A DNA stretch of 52,401 nt from an uncultured Marinicella sp. (GTDB taxonomy: Bacteria; Pseudomonadota; Gammaproteobacteria; Xanthomonadales; Marinicellaceae). Location of the stretch: the NCBI GenBank assembly GCA_947502925.1, contig CANNBS010000009.1, positions 1-52,401 of the forward strand. Reading direction: 5' to 3'. Each line of letters opens with the position of its first letter. Within the stretch, counting starts at the first letter, position 1. Of this stretch, positions 7,899 to 14,887 are shown piece after piece. The translations under genes were made by a program, and so were the position numbers. A model generated the notes under the pieces. The model did no database searches and had not been told where the DNA came from. It worked only from the letters and a program-made list of their open reading frames with translations.

Positions 7899-7902
7899 GC
7901 TT
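7796..7902 (-). repeat. 107-bp direct repeat, remnant copy
   Basis: Same orientation as 5355-5461 (offset 2441 bp), with two mismatches seen. Together the copies enclose the abiEi-abiEii pair and the small exported ORF. RecA-dependent recombination between them would delete 2.4 kb and leave an intact hsdR start. Confidence 0.85.
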
Positions 7903-7909
7903 AAAACTT

Positions 7910-7925
7910 CCCCTCTTGAGAGGGG
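7910..7925. repeat. Short GC-rich hairpin CCCCTC-TTGA-GAGGGG
   Basis: Perfect 6-bp arms around a TTGA loop, followed by TTAGGGGTG. It stands immediately upstream of the truncated hsdR copy and is a common style of intergenic hairpin. No T-tract follows, so a terminator role is not supported. Confidence 0.4.
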
Positions 7926-8063
7926 TTAGGGGTGTGTTTTTTGCGGTACATGATTAAAGTCTTCATTGATTCTATAATAACTGATTTATCTAATAATTTC
8001 CCTTATAAAATTGGCTTGTCCCATGTCCCGGGACTTGGGACTTTACGTTTGATGATAGAAAGC

Positions 8064-8143
8064 GTAGGATGGGCTCCGCCCATCAACAACTATTTTAATT
8101 ATTTTGCGCATTGTGATGGGCAGAGCCCATGCTACCGGACTTT
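8064..8143. repeat. BIME copy (two inverted REPs)
   Basis: REP at 8064-8085 and inverse REP at 8114-8135, nearly identical over 80 bp to 7448-7527. Differences seen include T/C in the first hairpin loop, C/T in the spacer, and C/G in the second REP head (CATGCTAC instead of CATCCTAC). Confidence 0.8.
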
Positions 8144-8363
8144 ATTACTCTTAGGCCGCAAAATCCTGGTTAAATTGCGCTTCGCCTTTTATCCATAAAA
8201 TTTCATGTGACAGGACTTGTGTGATGAAATGCTGCTTTTAAACGCAACTAAGCGCAACTAAGGACACACATCGAAATCGACATTTTCTTACAAGCTTTCA
8301 GAAATTATGGACAGATTTCTTGGTAAGAACCCATCAAAATGGTGTTTTTACAAGGAGAAAGTG

Positions 8364-9299
8364 ATGACTATTGCAAGAAAGCAACAAATTTGTGTTGAAG
8401 ACACACCTTATTACCACATCGTCTAAAGATGCGTTAGACGTGCTTTTCTATGTGGTGAAGATAAATACACAGGTAAGAGTTTTGAACACCGCCGTCAATG
8501 GTAGATTGATCGCATTAAAAAGGTCGCTTCTATATTTGCGATTGATGTATGTTCTTATGCCATCATGAATAATCATTTCCATCTCGTTTTGAAGATTGGA
8601 GCAAATAATAATTGGACTAATAAACAGGTTCTTATAACCTGGCAATCTTTATTCTCTTTACCAGTGATGTGTGAACGATATTTGCAAGGTGATGATTTAG
8701 ATGATTCATCGCTACGACTTGTGCAAAAGTATGCTGTTGAATATCGCGAACGTTTATGCTCAATATCTTGGTTCATGAAAGCAATAAACGAATATATCGC
8801 CAGAATGGCAAACGAAGAAGATAAATGTACCGGGCATTTTTGGGAGTCTCGCTTTAAAAGCCAGGCATTGCTTGATGAGCGAGCTCTATTGACTTGCATG
8901 GCTTACGTCGATTTAAACCCCATTCGGGCTTGTATGGCGAAGACATTGAGTGATTCTGAGTTCACATCGATAAAAGAACGAATTGAAGAACAGTCCACCG
9001 ATTTGTTACCCTTCGGTAAAGGTGACGATGACCTGCCCTATTACCTCTCCAGTTACATCGATATGGTGGATGAAACCGGGCGTATAATTCGAGATGGTAA
9101 AGCAGGATATATTTCCCATAAATTAGGTTCGGCTTTAATCGAATTAGACCTTAATCCTGATACTTGGATTGATGAATTAAAGGGCTTCAAGTCTGTTGGG
9201 TATTCGGCTGTTGGAACAGTTAGTCAACTTAAAGAATATTCGCAAAAGACTCAGCGCAAATGGTCTGTGGGCATTCGCCTAAAACCAGCTCTCGAATAG
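8364..9299 (+). pseudogene. Degenerate Y1/HUH transposase with two in-frame stops
   Basis: An ATG at 8364 with AAGGAG 6-11 bases upstream opens MTIARKQQICVEDTPYYHIV, the normal N-terminus of a widespread gammaproteobacterial IS200-like transposase of about 310 residues. Translation is stopped by TAA at 8424-8426 (expected position of the serine in HIVSRCVRRAFLCG) and by TAG at 8502-8504 (after HRRQW). The same frame then continues unbroken to 9299, through the HUH motif NNHFHLVLK, a helical domain ending in GHFWESRFKSQALLDERALL, and YVDLNPIRACMA. The remaining open part (from 8565) cannot encode a full enzyme. The gene is the only plus-strand gene in the defence region. Confidence 0.85.
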
Positions 9300-9771
9300 C
9301 ATAAATCAAGCAACCTATTCTCGAAACTTCATTTCAGTGAAGCCATGCCGCTCGGCCTAAATCTGACAAAATAGATAAAAACTGACCAATTTAATCGTAA
9401 GTTAGTATTTTCAAAAATACCGGACCAAATCACCAATAATAACCCTCCAATATGGCCGGAATATCAATCAAATAAACTGCTTAAATAATCTGATGAAGTG
9501 CCTGTCCCGTATTATTCGTCTGTGGGCATTCGCCTAAAACCAGCTCTCAAATAGCATAAATCAAGCAACCTATTCTCGAAACTTCATTTCAGTGAAGCCA
9601 TGCCGCTCGGCCTAAATCTGACAAAATAGATAAAAACTGACCAATTTAATCGTAAGTTAGCATTTTCAAAAAAACCGGACCAAATCACCAATAATAACCC
9701 TCCAATATGGCCGGAATATCAATCAAATAAACTGCTTAAATAATCTGATGAAGTGCCTGTCCCGTATTATT
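9263..9771. repeat. 255-bp tandem duplication at the 3' end of the transposase
   Basis: 9263-9516 and 9518-9771 are the same sequence at an offset of 255 bp. Only three differences were noticed (for example G9294 versus A9549). Copy 1 begins inside the last 12 codons of the transposase pseudogene; copy 2 carries those codons as an orphan. Both end with TGCCTGTCCCGTATTATT. The near-identity indicates a recent event. No gene lies in the unit. Confidence 0.9.
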
Positions 9772-9955
9772 TTCACCATGCTAAAAATGCACAGTGTGCA
9801 TCAGCAATTAGCTAAATGATAGAATGGGGTTGGCTTGGCGCTTACATTTAAGCCGAGTGAAATGGCTTTACGAATATAAATTAGTTGGAAAATTTTGTTG
9901 GGTTTTAAATTAGTCAAGCATCTTAAAAGAAATCTTCTTGTAGTTTGCAACAAAA
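9772..9955. other. AT-rich intergenic stretch, no gene
   Basis: Follows the tandem duplication and precedes the lipoprotein stop. Contains a weak hairpin (AAGCC/GGCTT near 9850-9875) and no frame of interest. Confidence 0.5.
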
Positions 9956-10360
9956 TTAATTAGAGACGACTATTGATCCATATTTGCCAGCTTCATCTTG
10001 AAAAACTAATTCACCATTTTGATTGGTTATTTCTAACCTTAATACATAAAGATGTCCCATTAAAGCTTGAATAGTAAAACTGTTAGGTAGTTCAATCTCA
10101 TTAGGACCATTATTAAAGTCTTTCAAATCGTTGTGTCCATAAATTTTTCCAATTCCATTTTTTGTAATTTTAAGTTGAGCATTGCCAATAAGTAAGCAGG
10201 CAGAAATTGCAGGACGATTAACTATTGAATCCCCGCCTCTCAGACAAGTGAACTTCGCAGTATATGTTTCTGGAGTAGTTGGTTGAGCATTTTCTTGAGT
10301 ATTGTCACAAGAAGATACAAATACAACTAAAATAATTAAAAGAATTTTGGGTGTTTTCAT
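9956..10360 (-). CDS. Predicted lipoprotein of unknown function
   Basis: 134 residues from the chosen start at 10360. This start gives a compact type II signal peptide, MKTPKILLIILVVFVSSC, ending in a lipobox (VSSC) with the cysteine as residue 18; an in-frame ATG 33 bp further upstream and another at 10417 would add a hydrophilic leader that fits less well. After a short Thr/Pro/Gln linker, the mature part (FTCLRGGDSIVNRPAISACL...) looks like a small beta-rich domain with two cysteines. No family recognised. It follows the truncated DUF4062 gene by about 75 bp and may be part of the hsdMS transcript. AT-rich like its neighbours. Confidence 0.6.
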   Translation of the reverse strand: MKTPKILLIILVVFVSSCDNTQENAQPTTPETYTAKFTCLRGGDSIVNRPAISACLLIGNAQLKITKNGIGKIYGHNDLKDFNNGPNEIELPNSFTIQALMGHLYVLRLEITNQNGELVFQDEAGKYGSIVVSN

Positions 10361-10434
10361 TGTTTTCTTAATTGAAGTTTGATCATTTTTCATTATTGTC
10401 ACATTTAGTTTTATCAAAGTAAAGTTTTTCTTAA

Positions 10435-10704
10435 TTAAAGACTCAAGAAATAATCAGAGACATACACAAACTTAGACACTAATGGAAAGAACATTCTCTG
10501 ACTTTCAGTACTTTTTTGTATATCAGAATCAACAGTAGGACGAGAGTTTTCATAATCCCAAATTTCGAGCCTAACGCCTTTATTACGACTCCATATTTTA
10601 TTAATCTCATCACCTACTGTATAAACTATTGTTTTTTCATCGGCTACATCACTAGGAGAAGATAGAAAAACATCAATAAATGTTACGGTTTTATTTAATT
10701 TCAC
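10435..10704 (-). CDS. Truncated DUF4062-domain protein coupled to hsdS
   Basis: 89 residues starting at GTG. The sequence TFIDVFLSSPSDVADEKTIV followed by GVRLEIWDYENSRPTVDSDIQ is the N-terminal signature of DUF4062 proteins, a TIR-like module usually placed in front of NACHT/STAND or repeat domains in proteins of several hundred residues. Similarity is lost after about residue 65 (DIQKST), and the protein ends soon after, so it is probably a 5' fragment of a larger gene whose remainder was deleted. The start codon overlaps the hsdS stop (GTGA, 10701-10704), so it is translated with hsdS. Whether the short form does anything is unknown. Confidence 0.6.
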   Translation of the reverse strand: MKLNKTVTFIDVFLSSPSDVADEKTIVYTVGDEINKIWSRNKGVRLEIWDYENSRPTVDSDIQKSTESQRMFFPLVSKFVYVSDYFLSL

Positions 10705-11906
10705 ACAAACATCCTCTGCAACAGCCCTTTTTTAAATTCGTTGGTTTGGTCTATTTGCTTGCTTAGATGGTTGATGGATTGGTCGATTGAGTTTAGGCAA
10801 TCGGCTATTTTTTGTTGTTCTTCAATACTTCTTGGCCATAACAATTTAATTGACAACATATCAGATTTATTCAATTTAGCTCTACTGCTTCCATTGATAT
10901 ACTTTCTAACATCTTTATGAACCAAGGAGTAATAGAGCATCAATCCAATATTTTCACCCTTACAAGACAAAACATGAGCATGATTATTTACCCATGATTT
11001 TCCTGTTACATATTGAGCAATAGGTCTGTTCGCGAATTCATCAAAATTACCACCATCTTCGGCAAGAAGTATCAATTCCTGGTCAAACAAATAGTCATTT
11101 AAATAATCTACAACACCATTAGCACCATAATAAGGAATTGATCCTTTCATATCTTGCCTGCTTGTTGAATTTAATGGCTTCCTTTTGTTATCTAAACAAT
11201 CTGCAATATCATCCAACCGCTTCTCCTCCCAATCCGGAAAATCCTTCCCGTCATCCTTAAACCTAACCTCCTGACTAAAGATTTTCTGCATCAGGCCTTT
11301 TTTGTAGTCTTCGAGGGCGACTTTTTTTTCTTTAAGTAAGGTGATGCGTTGGTCGATGGAGGTAAGGAAGTTGGCGATTTTTTGTTGTTCTTTAATTGAT
11401 GGTAATTTTAATGGGATTTTGTTTAGCTCAACAATTGTTAAAGCTTTTTGTGTTGAGCCAATTGAACACTTTATTAATAGCCTTTTGTTATAACCAATTA
11501 TTAATTCTAAAAACTTAGAATATTCTTTAACATTCTTTAGCCATATTAGGTTTCCGTCTTTGAAGTAGAATTTTGAATTATTGGGAACTCTGTAGACATT
11601 TCCTAGTGTGCCGACAGCTGTAATTAAAATATCATTTTCCCTAGGTGATCCATACTTAGAATCAAATTTATCAAATGCCTCTTCACTAATGTATAAGATA
11701 TCTTGAGGTTGTTTATTCTGTTTTAATTCAGATATTTCTTTTCCTCGATAAAACGGAATACCTTCTTCAACATAATCGGATAAATAAACTCTTTTACTCG
11801 AAGTTAAATCTGCAATACTTCCCAGCTTCTTAATAGACCAGTCATTAGTAAACTCCACAAACCGCAACTCAGGAACTAATTTTTTATTTTCAGTTGCCAT
11901 ACCCAT
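10701..11906 (-). CDS. hsdS: Type I restriction-modification specificity subunit (HsdS)
   Basis: HsdS chooses the bipartite DNA target for both methylation and restriction. 401 residues with the usual duplicated plan: target recognition domain 1 (about 20-165), central conserved helices containing IKEQQKIANFLTSIDQRI (about 170-215), target recognition domain 2 (about 225-355), and C-terminal repeat EEQQKIADCLNSIDQSI (about 358-390). The DNA for both recognition domains is much more AT-rich than the central conserved part, the familiar sign of domain exchange between hsdS alleles. The start overlaps the hsdM stop (TAATG at 11904-11908), supporting the first of two nearby ATGs. Target sequence cannot be read from the protein. 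Confidence 0.93.
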   Translation of the reverse strand: MGMATENKKLVPELRFVEFTNDWSIKKLGSIADLTSSKRVYLSDYVEEGIPFYRGKEISELKQNKQPQDILYISEEAFDKFDSKYGSPRENDILITAVGTLGNVYRVPNNSKFYFKDGNLIWLKNVKEYSKFLELIIGYNKRLLIKCSIGSTQKALTIVELNKIPLKLPSIKEQQKIANFLTSIDQRITLLKEKKVALEDYKKGLMQKIFSQEVRFKDDGKDFPDWEEKRLDDIADCLDNKRKPLNSTSRQDMKGSIPYYGANGVVDYLNDYLFDQELILLAEDGGNFDEFANRPIAQYVTGKSWVNNHAHVLSCKGENIGLMLYYSLVHKDVRKYINGSSRAKLNKSDMLSIKLLWPRSIEEQQKIADCLNSIDQSINHLSKQIDQTNEFKKGLLQRMFV

Positions 11907-13474
11907 TAAAACGGCGTATCAATCCCAAGTTCATCACAAAACTTCTGAATCACTTTATTCGTTTCTTCGAGCTCCTTATCCAGTTGTTTAAGTTCTTGAG
12001 AAACAGCCTTCAAATCCACCGGTTCCTCTTCTTCAAACGTATCCACATACCGCGGGATATTCAGGTTGTAGTCGTTTTCGGCGATTTCATCCAGACTGGC
12101 GATATGGCTGAATTTATCTTTGGATTCGCGCTTTCGATAGGTTTCGACGATAAGATCGACGTCTTCATCGCGCAGGACGTTTTGGTTGCCTTCTTTAATA
12201 TAATGACCCTCCCCGCTGGCGTCGATAAAGACCACCTTGTCGTCGGGCCGGCGGTCTTTTCTGAGGACCAGAATACAGGTCGGGATACTGGTGCCGTAGA
12301 AGATATTGGCGGGTAAGCCGATCACGGCATCCAGGGCATTCATGTCTTTAATGATGTATTCGCGGATGGTGCCTTCGGCGGCGCCGCGGAATAAAACGCC
12401 GTGTGGAAAGACGGAGGCCATGATGCCGTTATCATCGAGCTGATAGAGCATGTGGGTTAAAAAGGCGTAATCGGCTTTGGTTTTCGGCGCCAGTCGGCCG
12501 TAGGGGCTGAAGCGTTCGTCTGAGTCGTTTAAGGGATTGGCGCTGGATTTCCAGTGGGCTGAAAAGGGCGGATTGGCGACCACGGCTTCGAAGCGTTGCT
12601 CAATGTGCCGGGGCTCTTCGAGGGTGTCATCCTGTTTAATATCGAAATCCCGGTAATGGACATCATGCAGAATCATGTTCATGCGCGCCAGGTTATAGGT
12701 GGTGCGATTCAGTTCCTGACCAAAGAATTCCGTGACCTCGGCTTCCCGTGCGACCCGCAGCAGCAAAGACCCCGAACCACAGGTCGGATCGTACACCGAG
12801 CGTAAGCGGTCTTTTCCGGTGGTGACGATTTTCGCCAGTATCTTCGAGACCTTTTGCGGCGTATAAAACTCCCCGGCGGATTTACCGGCGCCGGCGGCGA
12901 ATTTCGCGATTAAATATTCATAGGCATCTCCGAGAACATCGGCATCGATTTCATCGAGCCGGAAATCGATTTTATTTAAAAATCCGAGAATTTCGACGAC
13001 GATGGCGTTGCGGGTGTTCGGCGTTCGACCGAGTTTACTGGAATGTAAATCCAGGTCTTCGAATAAGGCATTAAAATCGTCTTCAGATTCAGTGTTGCGG
13101 GTGCTGTTTTCAATGTGGTTCAGCACCGTCTGCAGGTCATCGAGGATATAATTCGATTCGCCTTCAGTTCGGGCCTGGCCTTTGGCCACCAGCACCCGGA
13201 ATAAATCCGTCGGTGCCAGGTAATAACCCAGTTGCAGCACCGATTCTTCTTCGATGGCTTTTAAGGTTTCGGCATCGGTGACCTCGGTGTATTCAGTGAC
13301 CTCTTCGCCGGTGAGCAGTTTATTGGCGTACAGGTATTGTTTTTCCGAGAGGTATTTAAAGAAGATAAAGCCCAGGATGTAATCCCGGTAATCATCGGCA
13401 GAAATTTTCCCCCGCAATAAATTCGCAATCCCCCAGAGCTGGGTTTCGAGGTTTTTCTTTTGGTCTTCGGTCAT
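11906..13474 (-). CDS. hsdM: Type I restriction-modification DNA methyltransferase subunit (HsdM)
   Basis: N6-adenine methyltransferase that protects host DNA and forms the core of the restriction complex. 522 residues, a normal length. The N-terminal helical domain opens ETQLWGIANLLRGKISADDY. GEFYTP is at 201-206, the SAM-binding motif DPTCGSG at 229-235 and the catalytic NPPF at 301-304 (VVANPPFSAHW). The C-terminal tail is an acidic coiled coil (LKQLDKELEETNKVIQKF). First gene of the hsdM-hsdS transcription unit; the promoter should lie in 13475-13560, although no sharp -35/-10 was identified. Confidence 0.95.
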   Translation of the reverse strand: MTEDQKKNLETQLWGIANLLRGKISADDYRDYILGFIFFKYLSEKQYLYANKLLTGEEVTEYTEVTDAETLKAIEEESVLQLGYYLAPTDLFRVLVAKGQARTEGESNYILDDLQTVLNHIENSTRNTESEDDFNALFEDLDLHSSKLGRTPNTRNAIVVEILGFLNKIDFRLDEIDADVLGDAYEYLIAKFAAGAGKSAGEFYTPQKVSKILAKIVTTGKDRLRSVYDPTCGSGSLLLRVAREAEVTEFFGQELNRTTYNLARMNMILHDVHYRDFDIKQDDTLEEPRHIEQRFEAVVANPPFSAHWKSSANPLNDSDERFSPYGRLAPKTKADYAFLTHMLYQLDDNGIMASVFPHGVLFRGAAEGTIREYIIKDMNALDAVIGLPANIFYGTSIPTCILVLRKDRRPDDKVVFIDASGEGHYIKEGNQNVLRDEDVDLIVETYRKRESKDKFSHIASLDEIAENDYNLNIPRYVDTFEEEEPVDLKAVSQELKQLDKELEETNKVIQKFCDELGIDTPF

Positions 13475-13948
13475 TGAGTCCTTGTTCCCTAATGATGGTG
13501 TTAATAAATGACCTCATCACTTTGCCCAATATAAGAAAAATTTGCAATAGAAAATATTAAAACCTCGATTAGATACGACTTAATTTGGCTTTTGATTAGA
13601 TGTGGATTCTGAAATGAGTTATTTGTCCGATATATGACAATTTTTAGCCCATTGAAATACTTCGTATTTGTTCACTGCGTGAACTGGGTCTCCGGATCAA
13701 GTCCGAAGACGGCGCGATGTTCGCCTTAGCGCTGAGGGAAAATTTAGCGTTATAGACGCCTACAGGATGTAGGTGCGTAGCGCGAGCAGGACGCAGTAGC
13801 TGCCAAGCCCGATAATGACGGGGTTTAATTTGGAGCTGAGGGAAAAGTGGATGAGTAAAGATCAAGGCGCAAAAATTGTTCTATAAGACACTGGTTACCG
13901 GCCTGCGCCGGTATGGCGGTGCAATACTACGTATTACACCTTACCTTC
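13475..13948. other. Repeat-rich intergenic region upstream of hsdM
   Basis: No supported gene. The right two-thirds are a patchwork of small palindromes: GTTCAC-TGC-GTGAAC (about 13669-13683), CGGATCAAGTCCG (about 13695-13707), CCTACA-GGA-TGTAGG (about 13759-13773). A partly repeated phrase GCTGAGGGAAAA occurs at about 13730 and 13833, and a reverse copy of the palindromic family at 13886-13913. It marks the right boundary of the defence region. Confidence 0.5.
13886..13913 (-). repeat. Short palindromic repeat, copy 4 (reverse orientation)
   Basis: AGACACTGG followed by TTACCGGCCTGCGCCGGTA, the reverse complement of the arrangement at 75-99 and 196-226. The stem TACCGGC/GCCGGTA is preserved. 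Confidence 0.5.
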
Positions 13949-14887
13949 TTAGTCATAACTATAACCGAATTCATCGACAAACATTTTATGAAAGTCCTGC
14001 TTCGAAACATAGTGATTCTGCGTGCCGGCGGTGGCGATTTTTATGCTGCCGAGTAATGAAGCGACTCTGCCGATGGTTTGGTAGTCGAGGTTATTCATCA
14101 GGCCGAAGAGTAACCCGGCGCGGTAGGCGTCGCCACAGCCTGTTGGATCGACGACTTTTTCTGCCTGGACCACGGGAATATGGTAGCTGGTGTTGTCGGT
14201 GAAGACTTCGGAGCCGTTTTCACCCCGGGTGATAAATAAGGCATCCATGTGACTGGCGATTTCTTTGGCGTCCATGCCGGTGCGATTATGCACCATTTCA
14301 TATTCGTAATCGTTGGCGGCCATCCAGGTGGCTTGTTCAATGAATTGTCGTAGGTCATCGCCGTCGAATAAGGGCATGGCCTGACCGGGATCGAAAATAA
14401 AGGGAATGTCGGCGTCATAAAATTCCTGCGCATGCTGAATCATGCCATCACGGCCATCGGGACCGACCAGCCCGATCGCGATGTCATTATATTCTTCGAC
14501 TTTATTTTCATGGGAAAAATTCATGGCGCCGGGGTGAAAGGCGGTGATCTGGTTGTTTTTTAAATCGGTGGTGATGTAAGCCTGTGGCGTAAAATGCCCC
14601 TCTTTAACCTTAATACCTTCCAGGGTAATGCCCAGGCCTTTAAGACGTTGTTCATAGGTTCCAAAGTCACTGCCGACCGTGCCCATGGGCACCGGCTCAC
14701 CGCCAATCATTTTTAGATTATAGGCAATGTTTCCGGCGACGCCGCCAAACACCCGGCTCAAAGTCGGCACCATAAAGGAGATGTTTAATTTATGAATTTG
14801 ATCGGGCAAAATATGGTTGGCAAACTCATCTTCAAAAACCATGATGTTGTCAAAGGCCATGGAGCCACAGATTAACGCTCTACTCAT
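13949..14887 (-). CDS. PfkB-family carbohydrate/nucleoside kinase
   Basis: A ribokinase-fold kinase; the sequence resembles the adenosine-kinase-like group annotated simply as carbohydrate kinase family protein. 312 residues. PfkB signature 1 is FGGVAGNIAYNL (47-58). Signature 2 is DPTGCGDAYRAG (247-258), with Asp253 as catalytic base and the GCG forming the anion hole. The N-terminus SRALICGSMAFDNIMVF is typical. Its start overlaps the gatB stop by 8 bp, so it is translationally coupled as the last gene of gatC-gatA-gatB-kinase. The substrate is not determinable; the link with tRNA amidation is unexplained. Confidence 0.85.
   Translation of the reverse strand: MSRALICGSMAFDNIMVFEDEFANHILPDQIHKLNISFMVPTLSRVFGGVAGNIAYNLKMIGGEPVPMGTVGSDFGTYEQRLKGLGITLEGIKVKEGHFTPQAYITTDLKNNQITAFHPGAMNFSHENKVEEYNDIAIGLVGPDGRDGMIQHAQEFYDADIPFIFDPGQAMPLFDGDDLRQFIEQATWMAANDYEYEMVHNRTGMDAKEIASHMDALFITRGENGSEVFTDNTSYHIPVVQAEKVVDPTGCGDAYRAGLLFGLMNNLDYQTIGRVASLLGSIKIATAGTQNHYVSKQDFHKMFVDEFGYSYD

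Larger units (their letters stand above)
7899..8363. other. Gene-free stretch between hsdR remnant and transposase pseudogene
   Basis: Contains the hairpin CCCCTC-TTGA-GAGGGG (7910-7925), a CCCGGG-centred palindrome near 8027-8032, and a BIME (8064-8143). At 8209-8216 GACAGGAC may be the left end of the transposase element: the right end at about 9500-9510 reads GTGCCTGTC, an imperfect inverse. No supported gene. Confidence 0.55.

Noticed and set aside
7448..8143. CRISPR-like array
   Set aside because: The repeats are inverted REP pairs with identical spacers in both copies and irregular spacing, not a direct-repeat array with unique spacers.
7932..8198. Open frame of 88 codons on the plus strand
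   Set aside because: Its C-terminal half is translated BIME sequence and the N-terminus has no supported start or family.
9830..9880. Integron attC-like hairpin
   Set aside because: Only a weak AAGCC/GGCTT stem was seen; core sites and an integrase are missing.
13644..13865. Open frame of 73 codons upstream of hsdM
   Set aside because: It translates the palindrome patchwork; composition is not protein-like.
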